A DNA stretch of 47,867 nt from Pseudaeromonas paramecii (lineage in GTDB: Bacteria > Pseudomonadota > Gammaproteobacteria > Enterobacterales > Aeromonadaceae). The position numbers were made by a program, and so were the translations under genes. Positions 8,793 to 15,804 of the stretch are shown in pieces. Numbering within the stretch: the stretch's first letter is position 1; every line of letters starts with the position of its first letter. The notes below the pieces were generated by a model, which searched no databases, was not told the DNA's origin, and saw only the letters and a program-made list of their open reading frames with translations. The stretch covers positions 1-47,867 of the forward strand of contig NZ_BAABFC010000021.1 of assembly GCF_039540575.1 (NCBI RefSeq), given 5' to 3'.

Positions 8793-9393
8793 CCACCAGC
8801 CCGCTAAGGGCTTCACCCTGTTGGAGGTGCTGCTGGCCATCGCCATCTTCGCCAGCATGAGCCTGGCTGCCTATCAGGTGCTGCAGGGAGTGCTGCGTAA
8901 CGATGAGGTGACCCGCACCCAGGTGAGCAGGATGGGAGAGGTGCAGCGGGCGTTTGCCGTGCTGGCGCGGGACTTCCAGCAGGCGGTGCCGCGGCCGGTT
9001 CGGGTGTCCGGGGAGGCCAGCACCGAGGTCATCCGGGTCAATGCCGCCGAACTGCAGAGCGAGGGAGATGCCGTCGCCTTCGTGCATACCGGCTGGCTCA
9101 ACCCCGGCGCCCAGCTCCCTCGCTCCAACCTGCAGTGGGTGGGCTTTCGCCTCATGGAGGGTAAGCTGCAGCGGCTCAGCTACCTGTTCCCGGATCCCGT
9201 GATCGGCACCGAGCCTCAGGAAGCCAGCCTGCTGAGCCGGGTCACCGGCTTTAAGCTGCGTTACTGGCAAAACCGTTGGCTGGAGAGCTGGAGCGACACC
9301 AGCCGCCTGCCCACCGGCATCGAGGTCACCCTGGAGCTGGAGGATTACGGCAGCATCCGCCGGGTGTTCACCCTGGTGGAGAGCGGCTCATGA
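8779..9393 (+). CDS. gspJ: Minor pseudopilin (GspJ/ExeJ)
   Basis: 204 residues. Prepilin leader of 11 residues, cleaved at G11 before FTLLEVLLAIAIF. Typical GspJ motifs follow, including GEVQRAFAVLARDFQQAV and the later VTGFKLRYW segment. The start at 8779 lies inside the end of gspI; the gene ends in an ATGA overlap with gspK. Confidence 0.95.
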   Translation: MSINNHQPAKGFTLLEVLLAIAIFASMSLAAYQVLQGVLRNDEVTRTQVSRMGEVQRAFAVLARDFQQAVPRPVRVSGEASTEVIRVNAAELQSEGDAVAFVHTGWLNPGAQLPRSNLQWVGFRLMEGKLQRLSYLFPDPVIGTEPQEASLLSRVTGFKLRYWQNRWLESWSDTSRLPTGIEVTLELEDYGSIRRVFTLVESGS

Positions 9394-10388
9394 GGCGGCA
9401 GTCCGGCGTCGCCCTGCTGGTGGTACTGCTGATCCTGGCGCTGATGATGCTGGTGGCCGGTAACATGAGCAGCCGCTTCTTTCTGGCCATGCAGCGCAGC
9501 GCCGCCCAGCAGCTGAGCCTCTCCGGTTACTGGTTTGTGCGCAGCGGCGAGGCCCTGGTGGCCAAAACCTTGCTGCAGGACATCAAGGATCAGCCCAACA
9601 AGACGGACTTGTCCCAGTACTGGGCCACCGACGGCCAGGTGTTTCCGCTGGATAACGGTGACCAGTTGGCCGGCCAGGTGCGGGATGGCCAAGCCTGTTA
9701 CAACCTCAACGGCATCAATGCCGGCACCACGGGCGTGGACGACAACGACGACGGCGAGGGCAACCTGCCCTACGAGGCCCAGGTGTTTCGGCATCTGCTG
9801 ATGGCCCTGGATGTGGAGTCTTTCACCGCCACCCAGATCACCGAGGCCCTGCGGGACTGGATCGACAGTGACAGTGATCTGGTCTCCAGCAACGGTGCCG
9901 AGGACAGCTATTACGAGGGGCTGCCGGTACCCTACCTGCCGGGCAACACCCTGATGCAGGATGTCACCGAGCTGCGGGCGGTGCGGGGGGTGAGCGCCGA
10001 GCTATACCGGCGGCTGGAGCCCTATATCTGTGCCCTGCCCACCACCAGCCTGGCGGTGAACGTCAATACTCTGCGGCCCGCCCAGGCGCCCCTGCTGTCT
10101 GCCCTGTTCCTGGAGCGGCTGGAGGTGGATGAGGCTCGCAAGCTGATTGAGGAGCGGTCGTCGGACGGTTGGAACACCACCAGCGAGTTTTTGGCCGAGG
10201 AGGCCATCACCAACCTCAGTGGCCTGGGGGATAAGCCCAGCAATGTCATCACGATCAAGAGTAATTACTTTGATGCCCTGATCGAATATCGAACCGACGA
10301 GCGGCGCCTGCTGATGCGCAGCCTGTTTATGCGGACCGATGCCAACAAGTTGAAAGTGATCCGCCGGCAATACGGAGGGCTGGAGTGA
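9390..10388 (+). CDS. gspK: Minor pseudopilin, tip subunit (GspK/ExeK)
   Basis: 332 residues from the ATG at 9390, which overlaps the gspJ stop as ATGA; an open frame continues upstream but that part is a shadow of gspJ. The leader MRRQSG is cleaved before VALLVVLLILAL. As in other GspK proteins, mature position 5 is hydrophobic, not glutamate, fitting its place at the pseudopilus tip. A large globular domain follows, with an acidic DDNDDGEGNLPYE stretch (possible calcium site) near residue 117. Confidence 0.95.
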   Translation: MRRQSGVALLVVLLILALMMLVAGNMSSRFFLAMQRSAAQQLSLSGYWFVRSGEALVAKTLLQDIKDQPNKTDLSQYWATDGQVFPLDNGDQLAGQVRDGQACYNLNGINAGTTGVDDNDDGEGNLPYEAQVFRHLLMALDVESFTATQITEALRDWIDSDSDLVSSNGAEDSYYEGLPVPYLPGNTLMQDVTELRAVRGVSAELYRRLEPYICALPTTSLAVNVNTLRPAQAPLLSALFLERLEVDEARKLIEERSSDGWNTTSEFLAEEAITNLSGLGDKPSNVITIKSNYFDALIEYRTDERRLLMRSLFMRTDANKLKVIRRQYGGLE

Positions 10389-11569
10389 GCGAAATAGTGG
10401 TAATTCGGCTGGGCAGCCAGGCCAGGGACCCCATTCCCTGGCTGGTCTGGGATCCGGCGGGGGATGAGGTCATCGCCAGCGGCGTGCTGCCCGGCGCCGC
10501 GCACCTGAACCAGCTGCATGAGCGGGCCGGCGGTCGGCCGCTGCATGTGCTGGTGAGCGCCGCCGACCTGGCGTTTCGCCAGGTGACGGTGCCGGGCCGC
10601 CTGACCCGTCAGTCCCTCAAGGCGCTGCCCTACCTGCTGGAAGAGGAGCTGGCCTCCGACGTGGACGCCCTGCACCTGGTACTGCTGGAGCAGCAGGGCC
10701 AGCAGGTGGATCTGGTGGCGGTGGAAAACAAGCGGATGGACAGCTGGCTGGCGTGGTTGACGGAGACGGGCCTGCAAGCCCGCAGCCTGTTGCCGGATGT
10801 GCTCTGTCTGCCCTGGCAGGACGATCGCTGGAGCGCCGTGCCGTTGGAGGGACAGTGGCTGATCCGCCGCAGTGCCAGTGCCGGCATGGTGGTGGAGCCG
10901 GACTGGCTGGATCCCCTGCTGGTGCGCATCGATCCGACTCCCAGGATCGCCAGCTATGGCCCTGTGCCGGACGGCGCGCCGGGTGAGTGGCAGGCCGAGC
11001 CGCCCGTGCTGGCCATGCAGCTGCTGGCAGCCGGTGTGCTGGGCAACCGGGCCAACCTGCTCACCGGGGCCCATCGCCGGCAACCGGAATGGGCTCGCCT
11101 GTGGCAGCCCTGGCGCAAGGTGGCCATCGCCGCCGGCGTCTGCCTGCTGGTGGTGCTGGCCAATCTGGGCAGCGAGCGCTGGCAACTGGCGCAGCAGGAG
11201 CAGGCCCTCAAGGTGCAGATCGACGGCGTCTACCGTCAGCTGTTCCCGGCAGACAAGCGGCTCATTGATCCGCGCAGTCAGCTGAAACAGCACCTGGCGG
11301 TGCTGGAGGGGGCCGCCGGCCAGCAGGGGCTGCTGCAGATGCTGCAGCAACTGCATCCTGTGCTGGCCAAGTTGCCGGATCTGCGCCCTCTGACCCTGCG
11401 CTACGACGGCAAGCAGCAGGAGCTGCGCATGCAGATGTCCGCCGCCGGCTTTGACAGTTTCGAGCGTTTCCGGGCCCAGGTGGCGGATACCTTTGAGGTG
11501 AAACCGGCCGAGCTACGCAGCGAGGGCAATCGGGTCACCGGCACCCTGATCCTGAGGAGCAAGTCATGA
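10385..11569 (+). CDS. gspL: Type II secretion platform protein (GspL/ExeL)
   Basis: 394 residues. A cytoplasmic actin-like domain (about 1-235) binds the N-terminus of GspE. One membrane helix (about 243-260, VAIAAGVCLLVVLANLG) is followed by a periplasmic ferredoxin-like domain that pairs with GspM. The start is GTG at 10385, overlapping the gspK stop by four bases. The gene ends in ATGA with gspM. Confidence 0.94.
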   Translation: MSEIVVIRLGSQARDPIPWLVWDPAGDEVIASGVLPGAAHLNQLHERAGGRPLHVLVSAADLAFRQVTVPGRLTRQSLKALPYLLEEELASDVDALHLVLLEQQGQQVDLVAVENKRMDSWLAWLTETGLQARSLLPDVLCLPWQDDRWSAVPLEGQWLIRRSASAGMVVEPDWLDPLLVRIDPTPRIASYGPVPDGAPGEWQAEPPVLAMQLLAAGVLGNRANLLTGAHRRQPEWARLWQPWRKVAIAAGVCLLVVLANLGSERWQLAQQEQALKVQIDGVYRQLFPADKRLIDPRSQLKQHLAVLEGAAGQQGLLQMLQQLHPVLAKLPDLRPLTLRYDGKQQELRMQMSAAGFDSFERFRAQVADTFEVKPAELRSEGNRVTGTLILRSKS

Positions 11570-12057
11570 TGCAGACATGGATACAGCGCTGGCAGACCCT
11601 GAGCGAGCGGGAACGCCGCCTGCTGCTGCTGGGCGGCGGCGCCCTGCTGCTGGCCATCCTCTACTGGGGGCTGTGGCAGCCCTTCCAGAGTGGTCTGGAG
11701 GCGAGTCGCGCGCGGGTGGCCAAGCAACAGGCCACCCTGGCCTGGATGCAGGAGCAGGGGGGGCGGGTGCTCAGCCTGCAGCGCCAGGGCGGCGCCAAAG
11801 TGGATCTGTCCGGGTCACTGGAGTCGGTGGTGAACCAGAGCGCCAGCCGGGCCAAGATCACCCTGACCCGCATGCAGTCCCTGTCCGGCCAGGTGCAGGT
11901 GGAGATAGAGCGCCTGCCGTTTGATCGCTGGCTGGAGTGGGTGCGTCAGTTGGAGGAGCAGTATGGCGTCACCGTCGCTGCGCTGGAGCTGGCGGCCCTG
12001 CCGGAGATCAAGGGCGAGGTGAAGGTGAGACGTTTGGTTCTGGAGCGCCGTTCATGA
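11566..12057 (+). CDS. gspM: Type II secretion platform protein (GspM/ExeM)
   Basis: 163 residues. Short cytoplasmic N-terminus with the characteristic LSERERRLLLLGG run into a single membrane helix (about 20-38), then a periplasmic coiled segment and ferredoxin-like domain ending in MxxL-type strands. It stabilises GspL. It overlaps gspL upstream and gspN downstream, both as ATGA. The next in-frame ATG is at 11569. Confidence 0.94.
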   Translation: MMQTWIQRWQTLSERERRLLLLGGGALLLAILYWGLWQPFQSGLEASRARVAKQQATLAWMQEQGGRVLSLQRQGGAKVDLSGSLESVVNQSASRAKITLTRMQSLSGQVQVEIERLPFDRWLEWVRQLEEQYGVTVAALELAALPEIKGEVKVRRLVLERRS

Positions 12058-12809
12058 AGTCATGGTGGTTGGGTGGCCTGCTGAGCCTCTTGTGTTATCT
12101 CGGTTTCCTGCTGGCCCAGCTGCCGGCCCAGGCGGTGGTCAATGCCCTGCCGTTGCCGGCGCCCCTGCGGCTTGAGGGGGTGCAGGGTTCCTTGTGGCGT
12201 GGCGAAGTGGATCGACTGCGTTGGGGCCCCGAGCAGCTGGATCGTGTCCGCTGGCACCTGCCGGTCACCAGTCTGTTGTGGCTCGCCCCCAGCCTGGAGC
12301 TGGAGTTCGGCCGCCGCCAGGGGCTCAACGGCCAGGGGGTGGCCAGCGTTGGCCTGGGGGGGCAGCTGAGCCTGGAGGGCTGGCAAGTCAGCCTGGATGC
12401 CGAGGATCTGGTGCCCCGCCTGCCGCTGCCCATCCCATTGCAGGGCAGCGGTCAGCTGCAGTTGAGCCTGCCGGAGGCCAGCCTGACGGCCAAGGGCTGC
12501 GAGGCGGTGAAGGGCACCCTGCGCTGGCGTGGCGCCAGCCTGTTGACCCCGGCGGGTGAATTGCCTCTGGGCGAGCCTGTGCTGACCCTAAGCTGCCGTG
12601 GCGGCAAGCTCATCGGCAAACTGCAACAAAGCAGCGATAGCCTGAGCCTCAGCGGTGAAGGGGAGTGGGGCTGGGATGGCCGCTACCAGTTCAAGGGCAA
12701 GCTGACCCCGGGGCCGGCCATGCCGGCGGACATGCGCAGTACCCTGGCCATGCTGGGACGCCCGGACAGCCGCGGCGTCGTGACCCTTAACGTCAACGGT
12801 CGGCTCTGA
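12054..12809 (+). CDS. gspN: Type II secretion protein N (GspN/ExeN)
   Basis: 251 residues from the ATG at 12054 (ATGA overlap with gspM). One N-terminal membrane anchor (WLGGLLSLLCYLGFLLAQL) precedes a beta-rich periplasmic region with repeated LPLP and LSLSGEG-like strands. GspN is present only in some type II systems and its precise role is unsettled. It is the last gene of the operon. Its end overlaps the end of the convergent yrfG by 17 bases, and I see no intrinsic terminator. Confidence 0.92.
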   Translation: MKSWWLGGLLSLLCYLGFLLAQLPAQAVVNALPLPAPLRLEGVQGSLWRGEVDRLRWGPEQLDRVRWHLPVTSLLWLAPSLELEFGRRQGLNGQGVASVGLGGQLSLEGWQVSLDAEDLVPRLPLPIPLQGSGQLQLSLPEASLTAKGCEAVKGTLRWRGASLLTPAGELPLGEPVLTLSCRGGKLIGKLQQSSDSLSLSGEGEWGWDGRYQFKGKLTPGPAMPADMRSTLAMLGRPDSRGVVTLNVNGRL

Positions 12810-13476
12810 CCGGATTGGCCAGCAGCGCGGGGATCAGGCAGCCGTAATCGCAGATCCCCGGCACGTCGGCCATCACCTGGCGTGGCCGCTGGCTGTCGGG
12901 GTTGAGTATCCCCAGCCGGTGGCCGATGCCGAACTCGCCTGCCGCCGCCAGGATGCGGGGCGAGTCATCCACAAACAGGGTGCGGGCCGGGTCGAAGGCC
13001 AGCGTCTGCCGCAGTGCCTGCCAACAGCCCTGATCTTCCTTGCTGACACCAAAGCCATGGGTGGAGTAGAGTCCGTCCAGATAACGATCCAGCCCGGTGC
13101 GCTTGAGTTTCAGCGCCAGGCTGTCCGGGTGGGCATTGGTAAACAGGTAACAGCGACGGCCGCTCAGCCGCAGGGCCTCCAAGAAAGGACGGGCGTCGGG
13201 GCGCCAGCGGATCTTCTCGGCTATCTCCTGCTTGAGGCCGAGGATGTCCAGGCCGAGCGTGTCGCGCCAGTAGTCCAGACAGTACCAGTCGAGGGTGCCG
13301 GCCACGGCGGCAAACACAGGATCCAGGGCCGCCCGGGCCTCCTCCAGATCCAGCCCGCGAGCAGCCCCCCAGCGCGCCGGCACCAGCTGCTGCCAGAAGT
13401 GGTTGTCGAAGTGCAGATCGATCAGGGTGCCGTCCATGTCCAGCAGGACGGTGTCGATGTGGCGCCAGGCTAACAT
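12793..13476 (-). CDS. yrfG: GMP/IMP 5'-nucleotidase, HAD family (YrfG)
   Basis: 227 residues; E. coli YrfG has 222. Haloacid dehalogenase motif I is D13-M-D15-G-T, motif II is in FTNAHP, and motif IV is FVDDSPR. The E. coli enzyme dephosphorylates GMP and IMP. I chose the ATG at 13476 because AAGGA lies seven bases before it; the longer open frame upstream runs into nudE. In E. coli yrfG and nudE also flank hslRO, so the type II secretion operon is an insertion or an alternative arrangement within that neighbourhood. Confidence 0.9.
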   Translation of the reverse strand: MLAWRHIDTVLLDMDGTLIDLHFDNHFWQQLVPARWGAARGLDLEEARAALDPVFAAVAGTLDWYCLDYWRDTLGLDILGLKQEIAEKIRWRPDARPFLEALRLSGRRCYLFTNAHPDSLALKLKRTGLDRYLDGLYSTHGFGVSKEDQGCWQALRQTLAFDPARTLFVDDSPRILAAAGEFGIGHRLGILNPDSQRPRQVMADVPGICDYGCLIPALLANPVRADR

Positions 13477-13548
13477 GGTATTCCTTGTGCAAGTTTGTTT
13501 TAATCGCCCCACGGGGCAAGAGGCGGCGATTATATGCCGAACCAGGGT

Positions 13549-14124
13549 ATGAAACAGCACAGAGTCAAACCGGATGTCCTCAAGCGCGAGCTGGTGGCCG
13601 AGAGCCGGTTGTTCAAGGTGGAGGCGGTGCACCTGCGCTTCGAAAATGGCGCCGAGCGGGTGTACGAACGCATGGCGGGCGGTCATCGCGGCGGCGTCAT
13701 GCTGGTGCCTCTGCTGGGGGACGATACCCTGCTGCTGGTGCGTGAATATGCCGCCGGCACCCACAGCTACGAGCTGGGGTTTCCCAAGGGGCTGATCGAT
13801 GCCGGGGAGACGGCGCCGGAGGCGGGCAACCGCGAGCTGATGGAAGAGACGGGCTACGGTGCCCGTGAGCTGGTGGCCCTGAAGACCCTGAATCTGGTGC
13901 CGGAGTTTTTTGCCAGCAGCATGACGGTGCTGCTGGCGAGGGATCTCTATCCCGAGCTGCGGGAAGGGGACGAGCCGGAGCCCTTGGAGCTGGTGACCTG
14001 GCCGTTAAGCCGGGCACAGGAGCTGTTGTCGGCGCCGGACTTCAACAATGCCCGCAGCGTGGCCGCCCTGTTGCTGGCGCTGGGTTATCTGCAGGCACAG
14101 TCGGCAGGCGAACCGCCGGCCTAG
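13549..14124 (+). CDS. nudE: ADP-sugar/ADP-compound Nudix hydrolase (NudE)
   Basis: 191 residues from the ATG at 13549 (AGGG just upstream); an ATG at 13534 would add five. The Nudix box is complete (G-x5-E-x7-REL-x-EE-x-G, within GLIDAGE...RELMEETGYG). Flanking motifs such as GDEPEPLELVTWPL and DFNNARSVAALLL match E. coli NudE, which cleaves ADP-ribose, NADH and related ADP compounds. It is divergent from yrfG. Its stop codon shares the palindrome CTAG with the convergent metJ stop. Confidence 0.9.
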   Translation: MKQHRVKPDVLKRELVAESRLFKVEAVHLRFENGAERVYERMAGGHRGGVMLVPLLGDDTLLLVREYAAGTHSYELGFPKGLIDAGETAPEAGNRELMEETGYGARELVALKTLNLVPEFFASSMTVLLARDLYPELREGDEPEPLELVTWPLSRAQELLSAPDFNNARSVAALLLALGYLQAQSAGEPPA

Positions 14125-14441
14125 TCGTCGTAGGATTCGATGGGCTTGCCCAGGGCCAGCATGATTTCCTTGGCCTGGGTGGGTATGTCGTCGGGTCTGT
14201 CCTTGCGCAGGTCTTCATCGCCCGGTAGGGGCTGGCCGGTGAAGGCATGCAAAAAGGCTTCGCACAGCAGTTCGCTGTTGGTGGCATGACGCAGGTTGTT
14301 GACCTGGCGGCGGGTGCGTTCGTCGGTGAGGATCTTCAGCACCTTGGTGGGGATAGAGACGGTGATCTTCTTGACCTGCTCACTCTTCTTGCCGTGCTCG
14401 GCATAAGGGCTGACGTAATCGCCGTTCCACTCGGTTTTCAT
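14121..14441 (-). CDS. metJ: Methionine repressor (MetJ)
   Basis: 106 residues, one longer than E. coli MetJ. It is a ribbon-helix-helix dimer that uses S-adenosylmethionine as corepressor. The DNA-contacting strand KKITVSIP is intact near residue 23, followed by KVLKILTDERTRRQVNNLRHATNSELL in two helices. It is divergent from metB, with met boxes between them, and its 3' end overlaps nudE by four bases. A candidate promoter lies at 14474-14502 on the minus strand. Confidence 0.97.
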   Translation of the reverse strand: MKTEWNGDYVSPYAEHGKKSEQVKKITVSIPTKVLKILTDERTRRQVNNLRHATNSELLCEAFLHAFTGQPLPGDEDLRKDRPDDIPTQAKEIMLALGKPIESYDD

Positions 14442-14473
14442 GCTCTACCTGCGGTCGTAAAGGATGGGCAGCA

Positions 14474-14502
14474 AGTTTAACCCTTATGGTTTGTCGTGGC
14501 AA
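14474..14502 (-). promoter_or_regulatory. Candidate metJ promoter
   Basis: On the minus strand TTGCCA (14502-14497) is followed after 17 bases by TAAACT (14479-14474), about 33 bases before the metJ start. Both hexamers are four or more matches to the sigma-70 consensus. Confidence 0.5.
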
Positions 14503-14513
14503 TCCATAGGCAA

Positions 14514-14545
14514 AGCCTTTTAGACGTCTAGAAGTATTGACGGCT
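14514..14545. promoter_or_regulatory. MetJ operator: tandem met boxes
   Basis: Four adjacent 8-base units in register: AGCCTTTT (5/8 match), AGACGTCT (8/8), AGAAGTAT (6/8) and TGACGGCT (6/8) against the met-box consensus AGACGTCT. MetJ dimers bind such units side by side. The array lies between the divergent metJ and metB starts and covers the likely metB -35. Confidence 0.85.
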
Positions 14546-14565
14546 TTTTTGCCCTCACGTAAGGT
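14537..14565 (+). promoter_or_regulatory. Candidate metB promoter
   Basis: TTGACG (14537-14542) then 17 bases and TAAGGT (14560-14565). The -35 is a 5/6 match and sits within the third and fourth met boxes, so bound MetJ would block RNA polymerase. The -10 is weak. Confidence 0.5.
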
Positions 14566-14599
14566 GAGCGCAATGCCGCCAGCCAACGCGAGGAGTGCC

Positions 14600-15769
14600 A
14601 TGGCTCAGTTCAAACCTCAGACCCACGCCGTCAAGGCGGGGATCGCCAGCGACGGCCAGCACGGTGCCGTCGTGCCCCCGATTTACCTTTCCACCAACTA
14701 CACCTTCGCCGGCTACGGCCAGAAGCGGGCCTTCGACTACAGCCGCTCCGGCAATCCCACCCGCCAGACCCTGGCGGAGGCGCTGGCCGCCCTGGAAGGC
14801 GGTGCCGGCGCCGTGGTGACCGGCACCGGCATGGGGGCCATCCACCTGGTGGCCACGGCCCTGCTGAATGCCGGCGATCTGCTGATCGCGCCCCATGACT
14901 GTTACGGCGGCACCTACCGCCTGTTCCAGCACGTGGCGGCCAAGGGCCACTATCGGGTGCTGTTCGTCGATCAGGGTGACGATGCCGCCTGGCAGGCCGC
15001 CTTGGCCCAGGGGCCCAAGCTTATCTGGATCGAGACCCCCTCCAACCCGCTGCTGCGGGTGGTGGACGTGGCCAAGCTGTGCCAGCAGGCTCAGGCGGTG
15101 GGCGCCACCGTCGCGGTGGACAACACCTTCCTGACGCCGCTGCAGCAGCAACCCCTGGCCCTGGGGGCGGACATAGTGGTGCACTCCACCACCAAGTACC
15201 TCAATGGTCACTCCGATGTGGTGGGGGGCGTGGCCATCGCCAAGACCCCGGAGCTGGCCGAGCAACTGGCCTGGTGGGGCAACTGCCTGGGGCTGACCGG
15301 CGGCGCCTTCGATGCCTACCTGACCCTGCGGGGCCTGCGTACCCTGGCGCCCCGACTGCGCACCCACCTGGAGAACGCCCAGCAGGTGCTGGCCTTCCTG
15401 CAGACCCAACCCCTGGTCAAGACCCTGTATCATCCCAGCCTGCCCAGTCACCCGGGACACGCGATCGCCTGTCGGCAACAGCAGGGCTTCGGCGCCATGC
15501 TGAGCTTCGAGCTGGAGGTGAGCCAACCCCAGCTGGAGGCTTTCCTCGGCGCCCTGGAGCTGTTCTGTCTGGCGGAGTCTCTGGGTGGGGTGGAGAGCCT
15601 GGTGGCCCACCCGGCCAGCATGACCCATGCCGGCATGGATCCGGAGGCGCGCAAGGTGGCCGGCATCTCGGATCAGCTGCTGCGCCTGTCCATCGGCATT
15701 GAGCATGCGGACGATTTGGTCGAAGATCTGCGGCGCGGCTTCGCCGCCGTGGCGGCGCTGGGCGCCTGA
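14600..15769 (+). CDS. metB: Cystathionine gamma-synthase (MetB)
   Basis: 389 residues; E. coli MetB has 386. It is a PLP-dependent enzyme joining an activated homoserine (O-succinyl- or O-acetylhomoserine) to cysteine in methionine synthesis. The PLP lysine is K199 in HSTTKYLNGHSD. Other family motifs are the YSRSGNPTR segment and the VDNTF aspartate. The ATG at 14600 follows AGGAG; the frame stays open upstream into the operator but that part is not expected to be translated. It is followed by metL after 35 bases, as in E. coli. Confidence 0.95.
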   Translation: MAQFKPQTHAVKAGIASDGQHGAVVPPIYLSTNYTFAGYGQKRAFDYSRSGNPTRQTLAEALAALEGGAGAVVTGTGMGAIHLVATALLNAGDLLIAPHDCYGGTYRLFQHVAAKGHYRVLFVDQGDDAAWQAALAQGPKLIWIETPSNPLLRVVDVAKLCQQAQAVGATVAVDNTFLTPLQQQPLALGADIVVHSTTKYLNGHSDVVGGVAIAKTPELAEQLAWWGNCLGLTGGAFDAYLTLRGLRTLAPRLRTHLENAQQVLAFLQTQPLVKTLYHPSLPSHPGHAIACRQQQGFGAMLSFELEVSQPQLEAFLGALELFCLAESLGGVESLVAHPASMTHAGMDPEARKVAGISDQLLRLSIGIEHADDLVEDLRRGFAAVAALGA

Positions 15770-15804
15770 TAGTCAACAACTTGCAGTGGTAACGAGGTAA
15801 CACC

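Noticed and set aside
13529..13534. A minus-strand TATAAT considered as the yrfG promoter
   Set aside because: No acceptable -35 at 16-18 bases and no extended TG, so support is too weak.
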